DNA from: Clostridia bacterium
GTDB lineage: Bacteria > Bacillota > Clostridia > TANB77 > CAG-508
Assembly (NCBI GenBank): GCA_022790685.1
Contig: JAAVXQ010000066.1
Coordinates: 1-12,271, forward strand
Reading direction: 5' to 3'
Length of the DNA: 12,271 bases
The notes below the pieces were generated by a model. That model worked only from the letters and a program-made list of their open reading frames with translations. It did not search any database and was not told the DNA's origin. Below, piece by piece: positions 1 to 7,195 of the stretch. How positions within the stretch are numbered: position 1 is the first letter of the stretch; every line of letters starts with the position of its first letter. A program made the translations under genes and the position numbers.

Positions 1-3000
1 TATTAATACTTCTCTAAAACTATAGGTTGCTCCTGGTACAAGTTTTTCTTTTCCTGTTTGGTATTTATTTAATTCTAAGTCATATTTTTCTGCTATTCTA
101 AAACCTAGTTTATTTGGCTCTGTTTGTGTTTTATATTTTCCATTTTCTGTATCTAAACTAAAGTATACTCCATGGTGGCTATATGATACTTTATTAAATT
201 CTATTCCTTTTGGTATTTCTACTGTGTAATTAAATACAAATTCTTTTCCTGTTGGCATTATGTAGCTACCTAAGTCTATTAAAAATGTCTTTATATTATC
301 CCAGTTTTCTACTTGGACAGCTGTTTTCCAGTTGTTTGTTTCGTTAGATAAGTTAATATCTGGCGTTTCATTTTCTGAATAATATACTTTTGCTATTTCT
401 TGTAATTCTTCTGGTACAATTATTCCTTCGTTTCTCATTTTTGTTGTAAAGTTTGAATTTAAGTCTGCTTTACTTATTACATATGTGTTTCCTTCAAATG
501 GGATTTTTCCTAATATTTTTATATCACTTATTGTGCTTGCATAATTATTCTTTATTTGTGTTCCTATGGTTGCTGTTTGATTAATTTGTTCTTGGTCTAC
601 TACTGCATATTGTGGTTTTACATCTGCTATTTGTGGTGAAATTACTATACTATTTTTATCATCATAATTTGTTGCTGTTTGGTTTGTTAATAGACTATTA
701 GGTGATATCATACTTAAACTTACTGATGTATGGTTTACTAATTCTGTTTTATTTAAGTTATTATTTACATCATAGGTATCTTCTGCTTTATAGTAATAAT
801 CACTGCCATTTTCATTACTTGCAAATAGTTCAATAGATTTTGTCGTTGTTGCTATTCTTGGGTCTGGTGATATGTCTACATCTAATGTTATTTCATAAGT
901 TTGTGGTATATTATTTTTTGTTACTATTTTTACAAAGCTTTGTCCATTTTCTTCTATTACTTCATAACTTTCTATATTTATATTTTTATTATTTACACTT
1001 ATTTCATTTAACTTTACATCTATTACTTCTGTTGGAAATTTTACTAAGAATATTCCATTTTGCCATTCTACTTGGTTATTTGATGCTGATGTTTTTGTTG
1101 TTATTGTAATTTTATCGTTTTTTGCTGTTGATTGTGTTGATATTGTATTTTGGCTTATGTTGATTGTTGCTACTGATACTGGTGCTTCATAATTTGCTGT
1201 ATGTCTTACTGTTATATTTGCATCTCCTGATATGCTTCCTGTTAATGTTGATTTTATATATTGTAATTCATCAAATTGTTCTCTTTCATATTTTGTTGTT
1301 ATCTTTTCATCATCAATCTCTTTTATGTTATATACATAAAATGATACTTCTTTTTTTACTATTTCACTTGTTTCTACTCTTATGTGTTTTACCGCTAACT
1401 CATATCTATATGGATTACTTGAGGTATATGTATTCCATTCTTCTTTTGTAAAGGTTTTTAATAAATCTCCTGTTTCCTTGTTATATACTTTTATCCAGCC
1501 ATCTTCTCCTAACATTTGGCTTGCTCCACTAAAGTATATTCCAACATTTTGTACTACATCTTCTGCACTTTCATTTTCTGCATTTGTTTTTATAAATATA
1601 TCTGTCTCATTTTCTGCTTCTTGCATTATCATTCCTGATGAACTTGCATTTGTTCCTACATAACTTTTCCACATAACTGTGTAATTATCATTTTCTTCTT
1701 TTTCGCTTTCACCATTATATATTCTAAGTGGTTTTTGTTTTGATACAACATATCTGTAAGATGGCTCATAGATATATCTTCCTACTTTTATATCAAAGCT
1801 TGTGTTATATGTTGCTACTTGTGGTACATAGTAATATGCTAGTATTGTTGATTTTGATATATTTGATTTATATGGGTTATTGAATTCTGTATTTGGGTTA
1901 TTAAATCCTTCATAATATGTGCTTACTGGTATTTTTAGTTGCACTGATTCTGTTCCTAAATTCCTATACGCTTCTAATGGATAAACTACTTTTATTCCGT
2001 AACTATTACTTCTAGATAAGCCTTTTTGTACTCCACCATCTTCTCCTACTATGGCTTCTCTATCTAATGTGAATTTTCTTGTTTCTGCATCATAGTTAAA
2101 TGCTCCGTTTGTTCCTGTGTAAGTTACTTCTATTGGATCAAAACCACTTAATTGTGGTATTTCTCCCTCTACGTGATTACTTTTTAATATTAGTTCTTGT
2201 GCTGTTTCTTCTGTATATACTGTAAAGTTTAAGCTTACTATTCCTTCTTCTTCATTTATTGCATTTGTTATATTTCCATTTTGGTTTGTTGTATATATTC
2301 TTGATGCTGTTTTTCCATGCCAATCTATATTAAAATCTACTTGTTTTGTTATCGGAGTTTCGTTTCCATTTTCATCTACATATGTTCCTGTTAATGTTAC
2401 ACTATTTACTTTGCTATAGTTATTTACATTATTTCCTATTGCCTGCGCTTTACCTGATGTATGTGTATAATCTCCACTTCTTACTATTCCTGTTATTAGC
2501 TTTTGTGTTCCATTAGTTAAATTATTAAATTCTATCTTTTTTATATTTTTTCCTATATAGTTTTCTTTTAGCTCTTGATCTTTTGGTAAAGTTGTTTGCA
2601 AATAGAAGTTTTCTCCATTAATTGTTATTTTTCCATCCTTTAAGTATCCTTCTGTTTGAACATTTAATTCCATATATAGTGTATCTTCTTTTCCTATTTG
2701 TCTACAGGTTCCTCGTATGCTTTCTGCATATCCATCTCCATCTAAGTCACGCAAAAAGAAAGCATCAAATTTTACATTATCTGTGCCCTCTATATCTTTA
2801 TCCTTTTCCTTTACTTCTTCATAATTCATTGACCTTGCTAACTCTTGATTTATGAAGATGGTTCCTTTTCTATTTTTATTAACAATAGCTACTAATGTAG
2901 CAATAAGTATTATTAATATTAGTGCTACTGTTATTCTTTTCTTTGTAACTACTTTTGTTAGTTTAGTTTTTAATATCTCCTTCTTATTTTTTGAATTTTC

Positions 3001-3012
3001 CCTTTTTCCCAT
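1..3012 (-). CDS. Large membrane-anchored surface protein, adhesin-like, C-terminus cut off by the window edge
   Basis: The reading frame is open for 1004 codons from an ATG at 3012 to the left edge, without a stop. Residues 1-26 are rich in Lys and Arg. Residues 27-44 (ITVALILIILIATLVAIV) form one hydrophobic segment, so the protein has a signal anchor or uncleaved signal and most of it should lie outside the cell. DLDGDGYAES at residues 89-98 resembles a calcium-binding loop. The remainder is rich in Asn, Thr, Ser and Glu with alternating hydrophobic strands, as expected for stacked beta-sandwich domains. The last visible residues (979-1004), with LELNKYQTG and then LVPGATYSF, look like the start of a SpaA/Cna_B prealbumin-like domain, in which the Lys after the first strand can form an isopeptide bond. 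An LPXTG or similar C-terminal anchor cannot be seen. The gene follows rpoC on the same strand but is separated by a terminator and has its own promoter. The adhesin role is inference from composition and fold; no close homologue is recognised. Confidence 0.82.
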   Translation of the reverse strand, partial: MGKRENSKNKKEILKTKLTKVVTKKRITVALILIILIATLVAIVNKNRKGTIFINQELARSMNYEEVKEKDKDIEGTDNVKFDAFFLRDLDGDGYAESIRGTCRQIGKEDTLYMELNVQTEGYLKDGKITINGENFYLQTTLPKDQELKENYIGKNIKKIEFNNLTNGTQKLITGIVRSGDYTHTSGKAQAIGNNVNNYSKVNSVTLTGTYVDENGNETPITKQVDFNIDWHGKTASRIYTTNQNGNITNAINEEEGIVSLNFTVYTEETAQELILKSNHVEGEIPQLSGFDPIEVTYTGTNGAFNYDAETRKFTLDREAIVGEDGGVQKGLSRSNSYGIKVVYPLEAYRNLGTESVQLKIPVSTYYEGFNNPNTEFNNPYKSNISKSTILAYYYVPQVATYNTSFDIKVGRYIYEPSYRYVVSKQKPLRIYNGESEKEENDNYTVMWKSYVGTNASSSGMIMQEAENETDIFIKTNAENESAEDVVQNVGIYFSGASQMLGEDGWIKVYNKETGDLLKTFTKEEWNTYTSSNPYRYELAVKHIRVETSEIVKKEVSFYVYNIKEIDDEKITTKYEREQFDELQYIKSTLTGSISGDANITVRHTANYEAPVSVATINISQNTISTQSTAKNDKITITTKTSASNNQVEWQNGIFLVKFPTEVIDVKLNEISVNNKNINIESYEVIEENGQSFVKIVTKNNIPQTYEITLDVDISPDPRIATTTKSIELFASNENGSDYYYKAEDTYDVNNNLNKTELVNHTSVSLSMISPNSLLTNQTATNYDDKNSIVISPQIADVKPQYAVVDQEQINQTATIGTQIKNNYASTISDIKILGKIPFEGNTYVISKADLNSNFTTKMRNEGIIVPEELQEIAKVYYSENETPDINLSNETNNWKTAVQVENWDNIKTFLIDLGSYIMPTGKEFVFNYTVEIPKGIEFNKVSYSHHGVYFSLDTENGKYKTQTEPNKLGFRIAEKYDLELNKYQTGKEKLVPGATYSFREVLI

Positions 3013-3021
3013 ATACAATTA

Positions 3022-3029
3022 CACCTCTT
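3022..3029 (-). promoter_or_regulatory. Ribosome binding site of the surface protein gene
   Basis: On the minus strand AAGAGGTG lies 9 nt upstream of the ATG at 3012. It matches most of the consensus AAGGAGGTG and supports this start. Confidence 0.75.
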
Positions 3030-3157
3030 TTTAAAATCGTTTTTTAAATGCTTTTTTCTTTAAACACTTCCCACTTCTTATATGTGTTTTTCTTTTTGTC
3101 TAATCGACTTTTTAAATTAGTTAAAATTTATACTTTAAAACCTAATATTCTAATTCT

Positions 3158-3187
3158 AATATAGTACAGAGAAAGCAAGAATGTAAA
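3158..3187 (-). promoter_or_regulatory. Sigma-A-type promoter for the surface protein gene
   Basis: On the minus strand a -35 box TTTACA (3187-3182) is followed by an 18-nt spacer and a -10 box TATATT (3163-3158). Transcription would start near 3150, giving a leader of about 140 nt. That leader contains weak AT-rich hairpins, at 3113-3130 (6-bp stem) and 3062-3089 (AAACAC/GTGTTT, 16-nt loop). In such AT-rich DNA a chance match is possible, but the position fits. Confidence 0.5.
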
Positions 3188-3383
3188 TAACAAATACCTT
3201 ACATTTTTATGGGGTTTAAAGGACTTTTCTAGGGAAAAGCCATATATAGAATTTTTACATTTTTATATCATTTTACAAATTATGTCACTTCTTCTAAAAC
3301 TATACAAAAATGGTCGTTTTTTTAGTAAACTTATTTTGAAATATATTTTGGGGCTTTATGTATTTATATATATCTTTAAACAT
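3188..3383. other. Intergenic region between the rpoC terminator and the surface-gene promoter
   Basis: No coding sequence is evident. The stretch is AT-rich and holds a 6-bp hairpin CTTTTC/GAAAAG with a 4-nt loop at 3224-3239, and two copies of TACATTTTTAT (near 3200 and 3257). A weak promoter-like pair (GTGACA, 15-nt spacer, TATAAA, minus strand, near 3262-3290) has poor spacing. Nothing here can be assigned a function. Confidence 0.5.
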
Positions 3384-3447
3384 AAAAAAAGAGATACGCT
3401 TGTTTTAAATGAACTTTTTAGCTCACTTAAAATTTAGCTTATCTCTT
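3384..3447 (-). terminator. Long intrinsic terminator after rpoC
   Basis: On the minus strand AAGAGATA (3447-3440) pairs with TATCTCTT (3396-3389). After one mismatch there are 3 more pairs (AGC/GCT region 3438-3436 with 3400-3398), then a small internal loop, then a 12-bp inner stem (3432-3421 with 3414-3403) closed by a 6-nt loop. A U-run follows the outer stem (3390-3384). Two inner pairs are G-U on the minus-strand RNA but would be A-C mismatches on the plus strand, so the structure is built for minus-strand transcription. It begins 16 nt after the rpoC stop and should end the rpoBC transcript. Confidence 0.88.
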
Positions 3448-3463
3448 CTTAAAATTTTATTAA

Positions 3464-6400
3464 TTATTCAGTTACATCTTCAAAATTTTCTTCAGCTTCT
3501 ACATTGTCTTTTACAGTATTTCTATTTTCTGTGTTTATACGTATATTTTGATAACGTTTTAAACCAGTTCCTGTTGGAATTAATTTACCAATTATAACAT
3601 TTTCTTTTAATCCCATTAGATTATCTACTTTACCTTTGATAGCAGCTTCTGTTAATACTTTTGTTGTCTCTTGGAATGATGCAGCAGATAAGAAACTTTC
3701 TGTTGCAAGAGAAGCTTTTGTAATTCCAAGTAAAGTTCTCTTTCCTGTAGCTGGTTTCTTTCCTTCCGCTATCATTTCTGCATTTTTATTTTCAAAGTCT
3801 AATAGATTTACTAAAGATGCTGTATAGAATCCTGTATCTCCTGGATCTTCTATTCTTATTTTCTTAAGCATTTGTCTTGCTATAACTTCAATATGTTTAT
3901 CGTTTATATCAACACCTTGGTTTCTATAAACTTTTTGAACTTCTGAAATAATATATCTATACACACCTTCAGGTCCTTTTATTAATAATAAATCATTTGG
4001 ATTTATAGAACCTTCTGTAATTTGATCACCAGCTTCTATAATATCTCCTTCTTTTACTTTTAATTTAGAACCAAAGCTAATTGTGTAAGTTTTGCTATTG
4101 TCTTTTCCTGTAACAACAACTTCTTTTCTCTTTTTGTCATCATTTATTTTTACTGTTCCATCTATTTCAGAAATTATAGCTAAACCTTTTGGATTTCTAG
4201 CTTCAAATAACTCTTCAACTCTAGGAAGACCTTGTGTAATATCTCCACCGGCAACACCACCTGTATGGAATGTTCTCATTGTAAGCTGTGTACCAGGCTC
4301 ACCAATTGATTGTGCAGCAATTATTCCTACAGATTCTCCTAAGTTTACTCTTTCTCTTGTAGCTAATCCCATACCATAGCACTTGCTACAAGCACCATGC
4401 ATTGATTTACATTCTAATATTGATCTTACTTTTACTTTTGTTATTCCTGCTGCTACAATATTTCCTGCAATCTTATCTGTAATCATAGTATCAGTATCTA
4501 CTAAAACTTCTCCTGTTTCAGGATGTTTTACCTCTTCTACAACATATCTTCCTACTAGTCTTTCTTGAAGTGGTTCAATTACTTGATTTCCATCTTTAAT
4601 GTCTTCAACTATTATACCTTCATGTGTTCCACAATCGTCTTCTCTTATTATTATATCTTGTGAAACATCAACTAATCTTCTTGTTAAGTATCCTGAATCG
4701 GCTGTTCTTAAAGCTGTATCTGCTAAACCTTTTCTAGCACCATGTGAAGAAATGAAATATTCTAGAGCATCTAGTCCTTCACGGAAACAAGATTTAATTG
4801 GTATTTCAACTGCTTTACCTGATGTATTAGCCATAAGTCCACGCATACCAGCAATTTGTCTTAACTGATTCATGTTACCACGGGCTCCAGATTGTGCCAT
4901 CATGTATATTGGGTTTAGTTCATCAAAGTTATCTTTCATAGCTTCTGTAACATCATTTGTTGCTTTTTCCCAAATTTTTATTATAGCATCATATCTTTCA
5001 TCGTTTGTTATAACACCACGTTGATATTGTCTAAATACATGTTCAACATCTTTATCAGCTTGTGATAATATTTCTTTTTTAGCTTCTGGTACTGCAACAT
5101 CCGCAACAGACACTGTTATAGCACCTTTTGTAGAATATTTATATCCTGTTGATTTAATATAGTCAAGAACTTCAGCTGTTTCTGAAAGTCCATGTACATT
5201 TATACATTTTGCAACTATTTTTCCTAAATTCTTTTTAATAACTGGGAAATCAATTTCTAAATCAAATTCTCTTTCTGGATCATTTCTATCTACAAAACCT
5301 AAATCTTGTGGAATTCCTTGATTATATATTAATCTTCCTACTGTTGTTTCTATTGTCTTAGCTTTGATTTCTCCATCTACTTCTTTAGATCTTCTTACTT
5401 TTATTTTTCCATGTAATCCTACATCACCATTTTGGTATGCCATTAAAGCTTCTTCTTCATCTTTAAAATACATACCTTCACCTTTTTCACCATCTATCTG
5501 AACAGTTAAATAATATGCACCTAAAATCATATCTTGTGTAGGTACTGTAACTGGTTTACCATCTTGTGGTTTTAAAAGGTTATTTACAGAAAGCATTAAA
5601 AATCTTGCTTCTGCTATTGCTTCTGGTGTTAGTGGAACGTGTACAGCCATTTGGTCTCCATCGAAGTCAGCATTAAATGCTGTACAAACTAAAGGATGAA
5701 GTTTTATAGCTCTACCTTCTACTAGTATTGGTTGGAATGCTTGAATACCTAATCTATGTAGAGTAGGAGCACGGTTTAACATTACTGGATGGTCTTTTAT
5801 AACCTCTTCTAATATATCCCATACTTCTGGTTTTAATCTTTCAACCATTCTTTTTGCATTTTTTATATTATGTGCTAATCCTCTTCCAACTAATTCTTTC
5901 ATAACGAAAGGTTTAAATAGCTCAACTGCCATCTCTTTTGGAAGTCCACATTGATATATTTTAAGTTCTGGACCAACAACTATAACTGAACGTCCAGAGT
6001 AGTCAACTCTTTTTCCTAAAAGGTTTTGACGGAATCTACCTTGTTTTCCTTTTAGCATATCAGATAATGATTTTAAAGGTCTATTTCCAGCTCCTGTAAC
6101 TGGTCTACCACGTCTACCATTATCTATTAAAGCATCTACTGATTCTTGAAGCATTCTTTTTTCATTTCTAACAATGATTTCTGGTGCTCCAAGTTCTAAT
6201 AATCTTTTTAATCTATTATTTCTATTTATAACTCTTCTATATAAGTCATTTAAGTCTGATGTTGCAAATCTACCACCATCTAATTGAACCATTGGTCTTA
6301 TTTCTGGTGGAATTACTGGTACAACATTCATTATCATCCATTCTGGTTTGTTTTTAGAAACTCTGAAACTTTCTACTGTATCTAGTCTTTTTACAAGTTT

Positions 6401-7015
6401 TGCTTTCTTTTGTTCACTAGATTTAGCAATTTCTTTTTTAAGTTTCTCTGCTAATTTTTCTACATCTATTTCAGCTAATAATTTTCTTATAGCCTCAGCT
6501 CCCATTTCAGCTTTAAAAGAACCTTTTCCGTATTTTTCTTCTGCCTCATGATATTCTTTTTCATTTAACACTTGGCATTTTAAAAGTCCAGATGTTCCTT
6601 TGTCTGTAACAATATATGAAGCAAAATATATAACTTTTTCTAAACTTCTTGGTGAAATATCAAGCATTAATGCAACTCTACTTGGAATTCCTTTAAAATA
6701 CCAAATATGTGCTATTGGAGCTGCAAGTTCTATATGTCCCATTCTTTCTCTTCTAACTTTAGCTGTTGTTACTTCAACACCACATCTATCACAAACTATT
6801 CCTTTATATCTAACTCTTTTATATTTACCACAATGACATTCCCAGTCTTTTGTAGGACCAAATATTTTTTCACAGAATAAACCATCTTTTTCTGGTTTTA
6901 AAGTTCTATAATTGATAGTTTCTGGTTTTTTAACTTCACCATAAGACCATTCTCTTACTTTTTCATCTGAAGCTAATCCTATTTTTAATTTATTAAAAAC
7001 TTCTAATTCTTCCAC
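3464..7015 (-). CDS. rpoC: DNA-directed RNA polymerase subunit beta-prime
   Basis: This 1183-residue protein is the beta-prime subunit, which with beta forms the catalytic core of RNA polymerase and carries the active-site magnesium. The length is close to that of Firmicute RpoC, without the large trigger-loop insertion of Proteobacteria. The N-terminal zinc finger uses Cys60, Cys62, Cys75 and Cys78. The catalytic loop NADFDGDQ is at 448-455, with metal ligands Asp450, Asp452 and Asp454. The bridge-helix region and following Rpb1 domain 5 span about 705-780. The second zinc site is Cys795, Cys869, Cys876 and Cys879. The trigger-loop region is around 905-940 (GEPGTQLTMRTFHTGG). All key residues are intact. 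The start is GTG, with AGGAGG 11 nt upstream, and the N-terminus aligns with the family (KIGLAS, WSYGEVKKPETINYRTLKPE). It lies 180 nt downstream of rpoB, probably in the same transcript, and is followed by a terminator. Confidence 0.99.
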   Translation of the reverse strand: MEELEVFNKLKIGLASDEKVREWSYGEVKKPETINYRTLKPEKDGLFCEKIFGPTKDWECHCGKYKRVRYKGIVCDRCGVEVTTAKVRRERMGHIELAAPIAHIWYFKGIPSRVALMLDISPRSLEKVIYFASYIVTDKGTSGLLKCQVLNEKEYHEAEEKYGKGSFKAEMGAEAIRKLLAEIDVEKLAEKLKKEIAKSSEQKKAKLVKRLDTVESFRVSKNKPEWMIMNVVPVIPPEIRPMVQLDGGRFATSDLNDLYRRVINRNNRLKRLLELGAPEIIVRNEKRMLQESVDALIDNGRRGRPVTGAGNRPLKSLSDMLKGKQGRFRQNLLGKRVDYSGRSVIVVGPELKIYQCGLPKEMAVELFKPFVMKELVGRGLAHNIKNAKRMVERLKPEVWDILEEVIKDHPVMLNRAPTLHRLGIQAFQPILVEGRAIKLHPLVCTAFNADFDGDQMAVHVPLTPEAIAEARFLMLSVNNLLKPQDGKPVTVPTQDMILGAYYLTVQIDGEKGEGMYFKDEEEALMAYQNGDVGLHGKIKVRRSKEVDGEIKAKTIETTVGRLIYNQGIPQDLGFVDRNDPEREFDLEIDFPVIKKNLGKIVAKCINVHGLSETAEVLDYIKSTGYKYSTKGAITVSVADVAVPEAKKEILSQADKDVEHVFRQYQRGVITNDERYDAIIKIWEKATNDVTEAMKDNFDELNPIYMMAQSGARGNMNQLRQIAGMRGLMANTSGKAVEIPIKSCFREGLDALEYFISSHGARKGLADTALRTADSGYLTRRLVDVSQDIIIREDDCGTHEGIIVEDIKDGNQVIEPLQERLVGRYVVEEVKHPETGEVLVDTDTMITDKIAGNIVAAGITKVKVRSILECKSMHGACSKCYGMGLATRERVNLGESVGIIAAQSIGEPGTQLTMRTFHTGGVAGGDITQGLPRVEELFEARNPKGLAIISEIDGTVKINDDKKRKEVVVTGKDNSKTYTISFGSKLKVKEGDIIEAGDQITEGSINPNDLLLIKGPEGVYRYIISEVQKVYRNQGVDINDKHIEVIARQMLKKIRIEDPGDTGFYTASLVNLLDFENKNAEMIAEGKKPATGKRTLLGITKASLATESFLSAASFQETTKVLTEAAIKGKVDNLMGLKENVIIGKLIPTGTGLKRYQNIRINTENRNTVKDNVEAEENFEDVTE

Positions 7016-7025
7016 TTTTTAAGTA

Positions 7026-7059
7026 GCCTCCTATTTTTTAATCTTTTTATTTAGTAGGC
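7026..7059 (-). promoter_or_regulatory. rpoC ribosome binding site and complementary upstream segment
   Basis: The Shine-Dalgarno sequence AGGAGG is at 7032-7027, 11 nt before the GTG start. Upstream, GCCTACT (7059-7053) is complementary at 6 of 7 positions to AGGAGGC (7032-7026), so it could fold over and mask the site. The ribosome binding site is seen directly; the masking is inference. Confidence 0.55.
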
Positions 7060-7064
7060 AAATA
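7049..7064 (-). repeat. 16-nt element shared with the rpoB start region (rpoC copy)
   Basis: The minus strand reads TATTTGCCTACTAAAT. It matches the element at 10966-10981 upstream of rpoB at 14 of 16 positions and begins 33 nt upstream of the rpoC start. Chance similarity in AT-rich sequence is possible, but the central CCTRCTAAAT core and the matching locations are suggestive. Confidence 0.45.
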
Positions 7065-7076
7065 CATTTATTTACC
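7057..7076 (-). other. Small hairpin upstream of rpoC
   Basis: On the minus-strand RNA, GGUAAAUA (7076-7069) pairs with UAUUUGCC (7064-7057) across the loop AAUG. This gives 8 bp including one U-G pair. The stem uses the GCC that could otherwise pair with the rpoC ribosome binding site, so the two pairings exclude each other. Confidence 0.5.
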
Positions 7077-7078
7077 AA

Positions 7079-7151
7079 GTATTCTAAAAATGTTTCTTTT
7101 TTAGCACAGCTGTACATAATTTATGATATTTAGAAATCATTTTTAGAATAC
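7079..7151 (-). repeat. Perfect 14-bp inverted repeat in the rpoB-rpoC gap
   Basis: GTATTCTAAAAATG (7079-7092) and its exact reverse complement (7138-7151) enclose 45 nt. Past a single unpaired base, five more pairs (7093-7097 with 7132-7136) extend the stem to 19 bp. The interior contains the palindrome ACAGCTGT. No U-run follows on the minus strand, so it is not an ordinary terminator. It could be an RNase processing site, an attenuator or the relic of a small mobile element; no clear target duplication is seen. Confidence 0.75.
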
Positions 7152-7195
7152 AAAATATTTAATTTTTATTTTTCTCTTAATCTTTATTTATAAGA

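Noticed and set aside
840..1663. Plus-strand open frames opposite the surface gene, very rich in Leu and Phe
   Set aside because: They are shadows of the A-rich minus-strand coding sequence. They lack ribosome binding sites and have the low-complexity composition expected of antisense frames. The same applies to the plus-strand frames opposite rpoC and rpoB.
3013..3150. Riboswitch in the surface-gene leader
   Set aside because: The leader is AT-rich with only short stems, and I see no conserved core of the c-di-GMP, preQ1 or other common riboswitch classes.
7079..7151. Insertion sequence or MITE in the rpoB-rpoC gap
   Set aside because: Inverted ends are present, but there is no clear target duplication and no second copy in the window, so it is listed as an inverted repeat only.
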